A stretch of 64,000 nt of DNA from NCBI RefSeq assembly GCF_014490745.1, contig NZ_LZEU01000001.1, positions 3,685,501 to 3,749,500 of the forward strand. Reading direction: 5' to 3'. A model generated the notes under the pieces. It did no database searches, had not been told where the DNA came from, and saw nothing but the letters and a program-made list of their open reading frames with translations. Positions 9,777 to 20,698 of this stretch are shown here, piece after piece. The DNA comes from Pseudomonas alcaligenes (GTDB lineage: Bacteria > Pseudomonadota > Gammaproteobacteria > Pseudomonadales > Pseudomonadaceae). Both the position numbers and the translations under genes were made by a program. Numbering within the stretch: position 1 is the first letter of the stretch; every line of letters starts with the position of its first letter.

Positions 9777-10615
9777 AAAAGCGCCGCCGCATGATGGCGC
9801 AGATGGTCGTCGATAAAGCTGGCGATGAAGTAATAGCTGTGGTCGTAACCCGGCTGCAGGCGCAGGGTCAGCGGATGCTCGGCAGCCTTGGCCGCGGCCT
9901 GCAGGGCCTGGGGCTTGAGCTGGACTTCAAGGAAGTCGTCGCGATCGCCCTGGTCGACCAGGATCGGCAGCTTCTCGCTCGCCTCGGCCAGCAGCACGCA
10001 GGCGTCCCACTCGCGCCAGCGCGAACGGTCATCGCCCAGGTAGTGGGAGAACGCCTTCTCACCCCAGGGGCAGTTGAGCGGGTTGCTGATCGGCGAGAAA
10101 GCCGAGACCGACTGGTAGCGCCCTGGGTTCTTCAGCGCGCAGATCAGCGCCCCGTGACCGCCCATGGAGTGGCCGCTGATGCCACGCTTGTCTGATACCG
10201 GGAAGTTGGCCTCGATCAGCGCCGGCAGCTCCTGCACCACGTAGTCGTACATGCGGTAGTGGCGCGCCCAGGGTTCCTGGGTGGCGTTGAGGTAGAAACC
10301 GGCGCCGAGGCCGAAGTCCCAGGCCTTGTTGGCGTCATCCGGCACGCCTTCGCCGCGCGGGCTGGTGTCCGGCGCCACTATGATCAGGCCGAGCTCGGCG
10401 GCGAGCTTCTGTGCGCCGGCCTTCTGCATAAAGTTCTCGTCGGTGCAGGTCAGCCCACTCAACCAGTACAGCACTGGCAGCTTGGCGCCCTGCTCCGCCT
10501 GCGGCGGCAGGTATACGGCGAACACCATGTCGCAGTTGAGCGCGGTGGAGCGGTGGCGATAGCGCTTGTGCCAGCCGCCACAGCTCTTGTTGCTGGAAAC
10601 GATTTCCAAGCTCAT
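9773..10615 (-). CDS. fghA: S-formylglutathione hydrolase
   Basis: FghA hydrolyses S-formylglutathione to formate and glutathione, the second step of formaldehyde detoxification. The 280-residue esterase-D-type alpha/beta hydrolase starts [15 protein letters not shown] at 10615. The nucleophile is Ser150 in GHSMGGHG, with Asp226 in DQGDRDDF and His259 in GYDHSYYF as likely partners. It follows adhC by 54 bases on the same strand, so the two enzymes are probably co-transcribed. The stop codon is supplied by the adjacent REPIN. Confidence 0.96.
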   Translation of the reverse strand: MSLEIVSSNKSCGGWHKRYRHRSTALNCDMVFAVYLPPQAEQGAKLPVLYWLSGLTCTDENFMQKAGAQKLAAELGLIIVAPDTSPRGEGVPDDANKAWDFGLGAGFYLNATQEPWARHYRMYDYVVQELPALIEANFPVSDKRGISGHSMGGHGALICALKNPGRYQSVSAFSPISNPLNCPWGEKAFSHYLGDDRSRWREWDACVLLAEASEKLPILVDQGDRDDFLEVQLKPQALQAAAKAAEHPLTLRLQPGYDHSYYFIASFIDDHLRHHAAALL

Positions 10616-10669
10616 GGGCAATCCTCGAATGCACAGGCGCCCGGGTAACAGCCCAGGCGCCATTCGTAC

Positions 10670-12781
<2,112 letters not shown>

Positions 12782-12810
12782 TTGATCGGCACACAGGGCG
12801 GAGGGGATTT

Positions 12811-12875
12811 GTAGGAGCGAGCTCTGCTCGCGAAGCCGGCAAACGAAGCGCTTCGCGAGCAGAGCTCGCTCCTAC
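12811..12875. repeat. REPIN downstream of gfnR
   Basis: Inverted 24-base arms at 12811-12834 and 12852-12875 are perfect complements and start with GTAGGAGCGAGCT. The loop is 17 bases. The element lies between the convergent gfnR and SRAP genes and is the second copy of the 9712 element. Confidence 0.9.
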
Positions 12876-12890
12876 AGGGATAGATCTGCT

Positions 12891-13508
12891 TCAGGCCGGC
12901 GTCAGGCACTCCGGCGCATCGAACTTGGGATCGTTGACCAGATTGGCCAGCACCCGCTCGCGCAGCGCCGGAGTCGGCGTCAGCAGCAAGGCATTGAGCT
13001 CCGCCAGCGGCGTGTCGGCAGCCAGCCAGGCTTGCTGCTGCGCTTCGTCGAGCAGCAAGGGCCGGCGCAGGTGAGCGGCGGGCTGGGTAATCATGGCCAC
13101 GCTCAGGTAAACCTGATCGCCCGCCGGATAGGCCTCCCACAGCGCAGCGAAGTGCAGCAGGCTGCCCTCGCCGGTCAGCCAGAACGGCCGTTTGCGCAGC
13201 TCACCGCGCCACTCGTAGAAGCCATTGGCCGGCAGCAGGCAGCGACGCTGGCGGAATGCCTCACGGAACATCGGCTGCGTGGCGAGGGTTTCCGCCCGGG
13301 CATGGGCCGGCGCCTTGCTCAGGTCGTCGAGCCAGGGCGGGGTCAGCCCCCAGCGGCCGCTGGCAGCCTGCAGCTCGCCGCCGACGTGGCGCAGAAACAG
13401 CACCTGGTTGCCCGGCGAGAGGTTCCAGTGCGGCGCCTGCCCGGCAGGGAAACCGGGCAAGGTGGCCAGGCTCTGCGACCAGCGAAACAGGGCGTAACGT
13501 CCACTCAT
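12891..13508 (-). CDS. SRAP (HMCES/YedK) family protein lacking the catalytic Cys2
   Basis: SRAP proteins crosslink to abasic sites in single-stranded DNA through a thiazolidine formed by Cys2. This 205-residue protein has the family fold markers WNLSPG, RAET, the conserved Glu99 in ANGFYEW and a His (146) in AHLRRPLLL. However, the N-terminus reads MSGRYALF, so Ser replaces Cys2, and the Asn that normally precedes ARxET is His69. There is no alternative upstream start that would supply a Cys. It either acts differently from YedK or is a non-crosslinking paralogue. It is convergent with gfnR across a REPIN. Confidence 0.9.
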   Translation of the reverse strand: MSGRYALFRWSQSLATLPGFPAGQAPHWNLSPGNQVLFLRHVGGELQAASGRWGLTPPWLDDLSKAPAHARAETLATQPMFREAFRQRRCLLPANGFYEWRGELRKRPFWLTGEGSLLHFAALWEAYPAGDQVYLSVAMITQPAAHLRRPLLLDEAQQQAWLAADTPLAELNALLLTPTPALRERVLANLVNDPKFDAPECLTPA

Positions 13509-13559
13509 AAGACAGCGGGCTCATCAGGCAGGAAAAAGGAAATCGACAGCCAGCCCAGG

Positions 13560-13820
13560 CTAACAGAGCAACACTCCGGGGCAGGCATCCGGCTCATCGC
13601 CGGGCAGCGGCGCGGCGGCATTGTACGCGGCGATCAGCCGGCGTGCGTGCTCGGCATCGTCGTCCTGCACCAGCAAGCCGAGCAGCCCCAGCGCTGGTAG
13701 CTCGCCGATGGCGCCGAGCAGGTGGCGCCCGGTGAGATGCGCGTCCACCCCTTCGCTGGCCAGCATGCCCAGCAGCAGCTCGGCTTCCAGCAGATCCTGC
13801 GGCTCGTAGATGCGCTGCAT
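13560..13820 (-). CDS. DUF2007-type small signal-transducing protein
   Basis: An 86-residue cytoplasmic protein starting MQRIYEPQDLLEAELLLGML at 13820. The pattern of a short ferredoxin-like fold with AHLTGRHLLGAIGELPALGLLGLLVQDDDAEHARRLI fragments fits the DUF2007 family, whose function is not established. The ATG overlaps the stop of the upstream cysteine-rich gene by one base (TGATG), so the two are translated together. Confidence 0.8.
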   Translation of the reverse strand: MQRIYEPQDLLEAELLLGMLASEGVDAHLTGRHLLGAIGELPALGLLGLLVQDDDAEHARRLIAAYNAAAPLPGDEPDACPGVLLC

Positions 13821-14002
13821 CAGTCGTTCTCCGTGCGCACATCCAGCGACCAGTCGTCGCCATCGGTGCGCAGATCGAAGATGATCGGCCGGCAGCACAC
13901 CGGGCAATCCTCGATGTACTCCTGGTCACCGGCGGACAGGTCGAGCAGCGCCTCGGCCGGTTCGCCGCAATAGGGGCATTGATACGTCTGTGCTTCCAGC
14001 AT
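13820..14002 (-). CDS. CPXCG-motif cysteine-rich protein
   Basis: A 60-residue protein with CPYCG at residues 9-13 and CPVCC at 33-37, a rubredoxin-like zinc-binding pair. This is the CPXCG family found next to DUF2007 genes in gammaproteobacteria. The start MLEAQTYQCPYCG at 14002 is the only sensible one; the longer open frame upstream is the antisense of the acyltransferase. Function is unknown; a metal-binding adaptor is likely. Confidence 0.85.
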   Translation of the reverse strand: MLEAQTYQCPYCGEPAEALLDLSAGDQEYIEDCPVCCRPIIFDLRTDGDDWSLDVRTEND

Positions 14003-14097
14003 CACGACCTCCACTGTGACTTGCGGGTACAATCGCCGGTCTATTGCAGGCCCATGCGATGTGCCGCGGGCCCAGATACCTGAACAACGAGAACATG

Positions 14098-15261
14098 ATG
14101 GGCGAATTCGATTCCATCCGACCCTACGCCGACCACGAAGTCCCCGCCGTCCTGGCCCGCCTGCTGGCCGATCCGACTTTTCTCGGAACCCTGACGCGCT
14201 TCCGCTTCCCGCGCCTGGCCGGTGCATTCGGCTGGCTGCTCAAACCTCTTATAGCCCATCGGCTGCGCCAGCAGCTGGCCGATGTGAATTCGGTGAACGC
14301 GCTGCAGGAGCGGATCGAGCCCTATGTCGACCGCACCATCGAGCACGCCACCGACGGCGTGACCTACTCCGGCCTGGAGCAGCTCAAGCCGGGCAGCGCC
14401 TACCTGTTCCTCGCCAACCACCGCGACATCGTGATGGATCCGGCCTTCGTCAACTACGCGGTGTACCACGCCGGGCTGCCGACGCCGCGCATCGCCATCG
14501 GCGACAACCTGCTGCAACGCCCCTTCGTCAGCGACCTGATGCGCCTGAACAAGAGCTTCATCGTGCACCGCAACCTGGCCGGGCGCCGCGAGAAACTGGC
14601 GGCCTTCCAGTTGCTGTCGGCCTATATCAACCATTCGATCCGCACTGACGGCCAGTCGATCTGGATCGCCCAGGCCGAGGGCCGCGCCAAGGACGGTGAC
14701 GACCGCACCGACTCGGCGATCCTCAAGATGTTCCACATGAGCCGCAAGGACGAACCCTTCACCGAGGTGCTCGACTCGCTCAACCTGATCCCGGTATCGA
14801 TCAGCTACGAGTACGACCCCTGCGACCTGGCCAAGGCCCGCGAGCTGTCGATCCGCGCCAGCAGCGGCAGCTACGAGAAGGCACCGGGCGAGGACGACGC
14901 CAGCATCGCCCTCGGCATTACCGGCTACAAGGGCCGCGTCCATGTGCACTTCGGCAGCCAGGTGAGCACCGGTTTCGAGGATGCCAAACAGCTCGCCGCC
15001 CTGATGGATCGGCACATCCTCACCGGCTACCGGCTGTTCCCGGTGCATTACCTGGCCTACGCCGAGTGGGACGAACGCGACGCCGAGCTGAACATTGCCC
15101 CGCTCGAGCAGCTGTTCCCCGCCGCCGAAATCCAGCGTGCCCGCGGCGAATGGCAGCGCCGCCTGGATGTCTGCCCGGCCGAGCAACGCCCCTGGCTGAT
15201 CCGCCAGTACGCCACGCCGGTACGCAACCAGTACCGCATCAAGGCCGGCCTGCCGCTGTGA
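14098..15261 (+). CDS. 1-acylglycerol-3-phosphate acyltransferase-like protein
   Basis: A PlsB/PlsC-superfamily protein of 387 residues from the ATG at 14098 (MGEFDSIRPYADHE); an adjacent ATG at 14095 is equally possible. The acyltransferase block reads FLANHRDIVMDPAF, so the usual H-x4-D is H-x5-D. Block III appears as IWIAQAEGRAKDGDDR. No membrane segment is evident. It would transfer acyl groups to a glycerol-phosphate-type acceptor, but the substrate is not known. It lies upstream of the FabB paralogue on the same strand and might serve the lipid cluster, though the 328-base gap argues for separate transcription. Confidence 0.8.
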   Translation: MGEFDSIRPYADHEVPAVLARLLADPTFLGTLTRFRFPRLAGAFGWLLKPLIAHRLRQQLADVNSVNALQERIEPYVDRTIEHATDGVTYSGLEQLKPGSAYLFLANHRDIVMDPAFVNYAVYHAGLPTPRIAIGDNLLQRPFVSDLMRLNKSFIVHRNLAGRREKLAAFQLLSAYINHSIRTDGQSIWIAQAEGRAKDGDDRTDSAILKMFHMSRKDEPFTEVLDSLNLIPVSISYEYDPCDLAKARELSIRASSGSYEKAPGEDDASIALGITGYKGRVHVHFGSQVSTGFEDAKQLAALMDRHILTGYRLFPVHYLAYAEWDERDAELNIAPLEQLFPAAEIQRARGEWQRRLDVCPAEQRPWLIRQYATPVRNQYRIKAGLPL

Positions 15262-15589
15262 CCCCGCCGACCTCGCCCGCCCGGGCGAGGTCATGCGCCG
15301 CAGGTTTTCCATGCACTTGCAGCGCCTTTCGACAAAACTTTGTCCGTACCGCCAAGTTATTTCAGCCGGCAACTAAGCCGCTAAATAAACCTGATCTAGC
15401 AACCTAACTTTTCGCTATGCATTGCGCGCATTTTTCAGCGCTGTAATTTTCCGCTCCACTGCGCATAAAGCGCATATTTGGCTGGTAATTTCCGGAGAAC
15501 TTTGTTTATTTATCTGCCATTGCATAAGCGGCACTTACCGGCTCCGGGAAAGTGCCCGCGCATCGCCAGCCGCCAAAGGGAATTTGCAT
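15262..15589 (+). other. AT-rich gap upstream of the FabB paralogue
   Basis: No gene seen. A GC hairpin (GACCTCGCCC-gccc-GGGCGAGGTC, 15269-15292) without a T run follows the acyltransferase stop. From about 15340 the sequence becomes AT-rich and holds repeated GCGCAT words, including GCGCATAAAGCGCAT near 15465. This is likely the promoter and control region of the FabB paralogue. No specific box could be assigned. Confidence 0.5.
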
Positions 15590-16813
15590 ATGCGCCGCGT
15601 CGTGATTACCGGCCTGGGCCTGGTCTCCAGCCTGGGCAATGACCAGCAAACCGTCACCGCCAACCTGCGCGCCGGCCGCTCGGGCATCCGCTTCAATCCG
15701 GCCTATGCCGAAGTCGGCATGCGCAGCCAGGTATGCGGCGCGGTGCCGCTGGACATGGACGACCTCAACATCGACCGCAAGGTCAAACGCTTCATGGGCG
15801 ATGCCGCCGCCTACGCCTACCTGGCCATGCAGCGCGCGGTGCAGGATGCCGGTCTGGGCAACAACCACATTTCCCACCCGCGCACCGGGCTGATCGCCGG
15901 CTCTGGCGGTGCCTCGGCGTTCAACCAGATGGAGGCCATGGACATCCTGCGCGAGAAGGGCATCGCCCGCGTCGGCCCCTTCCGCGTGCCACGCACCATG
16001 AGCAACACGGTGTCCGCCTGCCTGGCCACGCCCTTTCGCATCAAGGGCGTCAGCTACTCGATCGCCTCGGCCTGCGCCACCAGCGCGCACTGCATCGGCC
16101 ACGCCATGGAGCAGATCCGCATGGGCCGGCAGGACATCATCTTCGCTGGCGGCGGCGAGGAGGAGCACTGGAGCCAGAGCTACCTGTTCGATGCCATGGG
16201 CGCCCTCTCCAGCCAGTACAACGATAACCCGCAGAAGGCCTCGCGCCCCTACGACACCCGCCGCGACGGTTTCGTCATCGCCGCCGGCGGCGGCATCGTG
16301 GTGGTCGAGGCGCTGGAGCATGCGCTCAAGCGCGGGGCGAAGATCTACGCGGAAATCATCGGCTACGGCGCCACCTCGGACGGCTACGACATGGTCGCGC
16401 CCAGTGGCGAAGGCGGCATGCGCTGCATGCAGGAAGCCCTGGCCGGGATCGACGACGAGATCGACTACCTGAACACCCACGGCACCTCGACCCCGGTCGG
16501 CGACCTGGCCGAGATGCGTGCCATCCGCAAGGTGTTCGGCCGCCACCTGCCACCGATCAGCTCGACCAAGAGCCTGTCCGGCCACGCCCTGGGCGCCGCC
16601 GGGGTACACGAGGCGATCTACTGCCTGTTGATGATGCAGGACAACTTCATCGCCGCCTCGGCCAATATCGACAACCTCGACCCCGAGCTGACCGACATGC
16701 CGGTGCTGCGCGAACCCCGCCACGACGTGCGCCTGAACACGGTGATGAGCAACAGCTTCGGCTTCGGCGGCACTAACGCCACCCTGGTGTTCAAGCGCTG
16801 GCAGGGGCAGTGA
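15590..16813 (+). CDS. Beta-ketoacyl-ACP synthase I paralogue (FabB-like)
   Basis: A 407-residue condensing enzyme very similar to FabB. The start is the ATG at 15590 ([17 protein letters not shown]). The catalytic triad is intact: Cys162 (ASACATSAH), His298 (NTHGTST) and His332 ([14 protein letters not shown]). The canonical fabA-fabB pair is expected elsewhere in a Pseudomonas genome, so this is probably a second copy dedicated to the neighbouring lipid cluster. It is convergent with the reductase gene at 16865. The product could elongate unsaturated or cluster-specific acyl-ACPs. Confidence 0.9.
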   Translation: MRRVVITGLGLVSSLGNDQQTVTANLRAGRSGIRFNPAYAEVGMRSQVCGAVPLDMDDLNIDRKVKRFMGDAAAYAYLAMQRAVQDAGLGNNHISHPRTGLIAGSGGASAFNQMEAMDILREKGIARVGPFRVPRTMSNTVSACLATPFRIKGVSYSIASACATSAHCIGHAMEQIRMGRQDIIFAGGGEEEHWSQSYLFDAMGALSSQYNDNPQKASRPYDTRRDGFVIAAGGGIVVVEALEHALKRGAKIYAEIIGYGATSDGYDMVAPSGEGGMRCMQEALAGIDDEIDYLNTHGTSTPVGDLAEMRAIRKVFGRHLPPISSTKSLSGHALGAAGVHEAIYCLLMMQDNFIAASANIDNLDPELTDMPVLREPRHDVRLNTVMSNSFGFGGTNATLVFKRWQGQ

Positions 16814-16864
16814 GGCAACAACGCCCACCGGCCCCCAGGGCAGCCGATGGGCAGGCAACGACGG

Positions 16865-17626
16865 TCAGGCAGCCAGGCCGGTACCGCCGGTGGCCATGAG
16901 GATTTCCCCGCGGATGGCCGAGGAGCGGTCGGAAGCGAGGAAGGCCACGATATTGGCGATCTCCACCGGTTCCAGCGCCCAGCGCCGGCCGGAAGCTTCC
17001 AGGCGCTCGATCATGCCCGGCCACATCTCCGCCAGGAACGGCATCATCTCGCTCTTCACCACCCCGCCGCAGACGCCGTTGACGCGGATGCCCTTGTCGT
17101 ACAGATCCACCTCCATGTAGCGCACCAGGTTCTCCAGGGCGGCCTTCATCAGGCCCAGCGGATAGTTGGGCAGCACGGTGTGCGAGCCAACCCCGGAGAT
17201 CGCGCAGATGGTGCCGCCGGCCGGCATCAGCGGCACCACGCCGTTGATCACCGCCACGTTGCCCACCAGGCTGGTGCCGAACAGCTGCTTCCAGTCGTGC
17301 TTGGTCAGCTCGCGAATACCCTTGAACGGCGCGCTGGCGGCGTTCAGCACCAGGTGGTTGATGCGCTCGACACCTTCGGCCTGCAGGCCCTTGATCATCT
17401 GCTCGATATCGCGCGCCTCGGCGATATCCGCCAGCGCCTTGTAGGCCCGCACGCCACGCGCCTCGGCCCGCGCCAGCAGGTTGTCGAGGTTGGCCGCGCC
17501 CTTGCCCTGGGCCCTGCGGTGGTTGAGGATCACATCGAAACCATCGTCGATGAATCGCTCGGCGATGGCCGCGCCAATGCCACGCGCCGCGCCGGTAATC
17601 AGCACCACTTGCCGTTCTGCAGTCAT
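16865..17626 (-). CDS. Short-chain dehydrogenase, FabL-like putative enoyl-ACP reductase
   Basis: A 253-residue SDR with the nucleotide motif TGAARGIGAA at residues 11-20 and NAASAP at about 95. The active-site region reads Ser144, then NYPLGLMKAALENLVRY with Tyr155 and Lys161. The Tyr-to-Lys spacing is x5, neither the x3 of ordinary SDRs nor the x6 of FabI and FabL. Sequence around KAALE resembles FabL. It lies downstream of the lipid operon on the same strand, after a 258-base gap, and could supply the enoyl reduction otherwise missing from the cluster. Substrate unproven. Confidence 0.75.
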   Translation of the reverse strand: MTAERQVVLITGAARGIGAAIAERFIDDGFDVILNHRRAQGKGAANLDNLLARAEARGVRAYKALADIAEARDIEQMIKGLQAEGVERINHLVLNAASAPFKGIRELTKHDWKQLFGTSLVGNVAVINGVVPLMPAGGTICAISGVGSHTVLPNYPLGLMKAALENLVRYMEVDLYDKGIRVNGVCGGVVKSEMMPFLAEMWPGMIERLEASGRRWALEPVEIANIVAFLASDRSSAIRGEILMATGGTGLAA

Positions 17627-17884
17627 ATCGCTTGTCTACCTCAGTTCATATCCAGCACCGCTGCGGTTATTTCCCGCAGTACGGCGCATCGTTATTAAGC
17701 GGCTAATTATCCGGGTAACTTCGCGGATAACTTTTTGCCACTTCGACCTGCTTCTTGCGAAGCCACTTTCGCGGTTACCCCTTACTCATCACAGGTCAAT
17801 AAACTGCTGTTCGACTTGTACAACTTCACGAGCACCGGCAAGGGTCTCCGGATATATATCCAGGGTCAGTTATCCGAGCCGTGC
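17627..17884 (-). promoter_or_regulatory. Gap between lipid operon end and the SDR gene, with palindromes
   Basis: This 258-base AT-rich gap should hold the SDR promoter. It contains the perfect 12-base palindrome GGATATATATCC (17850-17861). The word TTATCCG occurs at 17707-17713 and 17870-17876, and its complement CGGATAA at 17724-17730. These could be operator half-sites. No T-rich terminator is obvious after the ABC permease. Confidence 0.4.
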
Positions 17885-19210
17885 TCAGACAAAGCGGAAG
17901 GCCTCCGCAATCAGCAGTTTCGACGCCCGCCGGGCCGGGATCAGCGACGCCAGCACCGCCGTGACAATGGCCAGGGCGCAGGTGAACCAGAACAAGTCGG
18001 CGTTCTCGTTCCACAGGATGAAAGCCAGATAGCCCTTGGTGTAGCCGGGCGACGGCGGCATCGGCAGGCCATTGAGGTTGATCAGCTCGGCCAGGCCGAT
18101 GCCCACCGCCACGCTGAGCGCGGCGCCGAGCAGGCCGATGAAGATGCCTTCGAGGATGAACAGCCGCCCCACCTCGCGCTGGGTCAGACCGAGGGCGCGC
18201 AGGGTGGCGATCTCGCGGGTGCGCTCGACCACGTTCATCATCAGCGTGTTACCGATCATGAACACCACGATCACGCTGACGATCGACTTGATGAAGAAGA
18301 AGATGCCGTCGAACAGGCTGACCACCTGGTGGTAGTACACCGCCAGCTCGGACCAGGGCCGCACTTCCAGCTTCAGGCCCTTGTCCTTGATCAGCTGCTG
18401 CACGCGGGCCAGGGCGGCATCCGTCTGCTCGGTGTCGTTGAGCAGGATGATGATGCGGCTGACCTGGTCGGTTTCCAGCAGCTCCTGGGCGGTCTTCAGC
18501 GGCAGCTTGAGCGAACGGTCGTCGTACTCCTTGATGCCCGACTCCATCACCCCGCGCACCGTCACCGACATGGCGTTCTGCCCGCCGCTGGGGTTGACCA
18601 CCAGCAGGTCGAGGCTGTCGTCGTAGCCGGCCGCCAGGCCACGGGCCACGCCGCTGCCGATGGTGGCGCCAAGGCCGTCGATGCGCGACAGGTCGCTGCC
18701 GAGGATGATGCGATCGAGGGCCCCCAGGGTCAGCGAGCTGGCCGGTTCGATGCCGACCCCGGAGATGAAGGTGGAGGTCTCGCTCTCGTAGTGCGAGGCG
18801 ATCCCGGAGAACTCGATCTGCCCGGTCACCGTCTTGAGCATCGGCCCCAGCTCCGGATCCTCGGCCAGCATCTGCTTGATCTCGGGATAGCCGTCGATGC
18901 CGTAGTGCAGCGGGTTGGTCGCGCCGCTGGCCAGGTAGCCCTCGCGGTACAGCTGCAGGTGGCCGAGGTTGGTACGGATGGTCTGCTCGCGCAGCGCCGA
19001 GAAGGAGTGCTGGACGAAGCCGCCGAAGATGAACACCGCCACCCCGCCCATGATGATCGCCAGCAGGGTTACGCCGGAACGGCGACGCTGGCGGAACAGG
19101 TTGGCGAAGGCATAGCGGATCGAGGTCGGCCGTTTCAGCGCCGTCCACAGCACCAGCAGCAAGGCGTAGACGATGACCGCATTGGCCAGGTAATACAGCA
19201 GCTCGCTCAT
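17885..19210 (-). CDS. ABC transporter permease, FtsX/MacB/LolCE type
   Basis: A 441-residue inner-membrane permease starting MSELLYYLANAVIVYALLL at 19210. It has an extra N-terminal membrane segment, then the typical RSGVTLLAIIMGGVAVFIFGG segment, a large periplasmic domain of about 230 residues, and three C-terminal segments with the FtsX-type loop (VVERTREIATLRALGLTQ). Such permeases extract lipids or lipoproteins from the inner membrane or power periplasmic work. It overlaps the periplasmic-protein gene by 4 bases and is in the same run as its ATPase. With the LolA-like carrier it likely exports the product of the cluster. Confidence 0.88.
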   Translation of the reverse strand: MSELLYYLANAVIVYALLLVLWTALKRPTSIRYAFANLFRQRRRSGVTLLAIIMGGVAVFIFGGFVQHSFSALREQTIRTNLGHLQLYREGYLASGATNPLHYGIDGYPEIKQMLAEDPELGPMLKTVTGQIEFSGIASHYESETSTFISGVGIEPASSLTLGALDRIILGSDLSRIDGLGATIGSGVARGLAAGYDDSLDLLVVNPSGGQNAMSVTVRGVMESGIKEYDDRSLKLPLKTAQELLETDQVSRIIILLNDTEQTDAALARVQQLIKDKGLKLEVRPWSELAVYYHQVVSLFDGIFFFIKSIVSVIVVFMIGNTLMMNVVERTREIATLRALGLTQREVGRLFILEGIFIGLLGAALSVAVGIGLAELINLNGLPMPPSPGYTKGYLAFILWNENADLFWFTCALAIVTAVLASLIPARRASKLLIAEAFRFV

Positions 19211-19935
19211 TGTCCGTCCTCCACGATCGGCGCCAGCACGTAGCGGATTTCCGCCTCGGTGAGAAACAGCCGCGTATCCCCCTGATCCAGCACCGCGGCC
19301 CACAGCGGGTTGCCTGCCAGCTGCTGGCGCAGCGCCCGGGCCTGTTCATCCTGGCCGTCGCGGGCCAGGGCCCGACTGCGCAGGAAGTCGCCGAGCGGGG
19401 CCAGTTCCACCGGCACGCTGGCGGCCTGCTCCTGCAGGTAGCGCAAGTCCTTGAGCGCCACCACATGGCGACCGAACTCGGCCGGCACGTAGCAGTCCAG
19501 GCGCGCGCGCAGGAAGTGCAGGCGCCAGTCCTCGGGGGCCTGATCCACCGCCTCGTCCATCAGGAAGAAACCGCGCTTGGCCAGTTCGGCGGCGCGGAAG
19601 TAGTTCTGCTGCTTGACGTACTCGCCGGCGCTGAACAGCCGACCGTAGCCCTCGTAGAGCTTGGCGTAGAGGTCGTCCGGGTGCTGCTCGCGGTAGTTCG
19701 CCAGTACCTCGACGTTGGCTTCGTCGAGACCGTCCTGCGGCGCCCGCACCACCGCCAGGATGGCGCGATCGCGCTGCGCCCGCGGGCTGTCGCCGGCGCC
19801 GTCGCGCTCAGCCTGCAGTTGTTCCAGAGCCTCCCGGCTGTGCAGCCGGTAGGCATCGAGTTCGCCGCTGGCGGCCTGGGCCAAAGGCGCGGCGAGCACC
19901 AGGAGCATCAGCAGCCCCCAGGATTTAGGCGACAT
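19207..19935 (-). CDS. Periplasmic protein of the ABC export unit, function unknown
   Basis: A 242-residue protein with a clear signal peptide (MSPKSWGLLMLLVLAAPLAQA, cleavage after AQA). The mature part is helical and rich in Leu, Ala and acidic/basic residues, and could form TPR-like helical hairpins (AKLYEGYGRLFSAGEYV, QNYFRAAELAKRGFFLMDEA). No lipobox is seen. Its start overlaps the ATPase stop by 11 bases, and its end overlaps the permease start by 4. It is probably an accessory subunit of this transporter. I do not recognise the family. Confidence 0.75.
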   Translation of the reverse strand: MSPKSWGLLMLLVLAAPLAQAASGELDAYRLHSREALEQLQAERDGAGDSPRAQRDRAILAVVRAPQDGLDEANVEVLANYREQHPDDLYAKLYEGYGRLFSAGEYVKQQNYFRAAELAKRGFFLMDEAVDQAPEDWRLHFLRARLDCYVPAEFGRHVVALKDLRYLQEQAASVPVELAPLGDFLRSRALARDGQDEQARALRQQLAGNPLWAAVLDQGDTRLFLTEAEIRYVLAPIVEDGQ

Positions 19936-20698
19936 CCTGCAACCTCCCGTCGGCAATGCGGATCACCCGGCTGGCCACATCGCGCACCGCGTCGGCATGG
20001 GTGGAAATGATGAAAGTGGTGCCGTTCTCGCGGTTGATCTCCTGCATCAGCTCCAGCACCGAGCGCCCGGTTTCCGAATCTAGGTTGCCGGTCGGCTCGT
20101 CGGCGATCACCAGCGCCGGCTTCTTCACCAGCGCGCGGGCGATGGCCACCCGCTGCTGCTGACCGCCGGACAGTTCCACCGGGCGGCGCAGGTAATGCTT
20201 CTCCAGACCGACCCGCTCCAGCGCTTGCATCACCTGGCGGCGCGCCTGCTCCTTGGGGTAGCCGTTGAGCATCAGCGGGTAGTAGACGTTGTCGAACACG
20301 CTGAGCACCGGCAGCAGGTTGAAGAACTGGAAGATGAAGCCGATTTCCCGCGCCCGCAGCGCCGCCAGCTCGCGGTCGTTGAGCTCGGCCAGGTTGTGCC
20401 CGAGGAAATGCACGCTGCCAGCGCTGGGCCGGTCGATGCCGCCGATCAGGTTGAGCAACGTGCTCTTGCCGCTGCCGGACTGTCCAACCAGGGCGGCGAA
20501 GTCGCCACGCTCGATCTGCAGGTCGATGGCCTGCAGTGCCTGCACCCCGCCCTCGCCTTTGCCGTAGCGTTTCTCCACCCGGCCCAGGCGCACCACCGGC
20601 AACTGGCAGGCACCGACCAGGCCGCTGCGTTTGCCTTCGTGGCCCGTCACCGTCGCCGTGGCGTCGCGATCACTCTGCATGCTCATCTCCCTCGTCAT
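19925..20698 (-). CDS. ABC transporter ATP-binding protein, LolD/MacB type
   Basis: A 257-residue ATPase with Walker A GQSGSGKST at about residues 73-81, the Q-loop FQFFNLLPV, the signature LSGGQQQR, Walker B LVIADEPTGNLDS and the switch His in ISTHAD. NLDSETG and the order of motifs place it with LolD/MacB/FtsE-type exporters. About 35 residues precede the domain. The ATG at 20698 overlaps the stop of the upstream ketosynthase-like gene (ATGA), tying the exporter to the biosynthetic genes in one transcript. Confidence 0.92.
   Translation of the reverse strand: MTREMSMQSDRDATATVTGHEGKRSGLVGACQLPVVRLGRVEKRYGKGEGGVQALQAIDLQIERGDFAALVGQSGSGKSTLLNLIGGIDRPSAGSVHFLGHNLAELNDRELAALRAREIGFIFQFFNLLPVLSVFDNVYYPLMLNGYPKEQARRQVMQALERVGLEKHYLRRPVELSGGQQQRVAIARALVKKPALVIADEPTGNLDSETGRSVLELMQEINRENGTTFIISTHADAVRDVASRVIRIADGRLQDVA

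Noticed and set aside
15590..16813. The housekeeping fabB
   Set aside because: In pseudomonads as I know them, fabB is paired with fabA; no fabA is adjacent, so this is treated as a paralogue.
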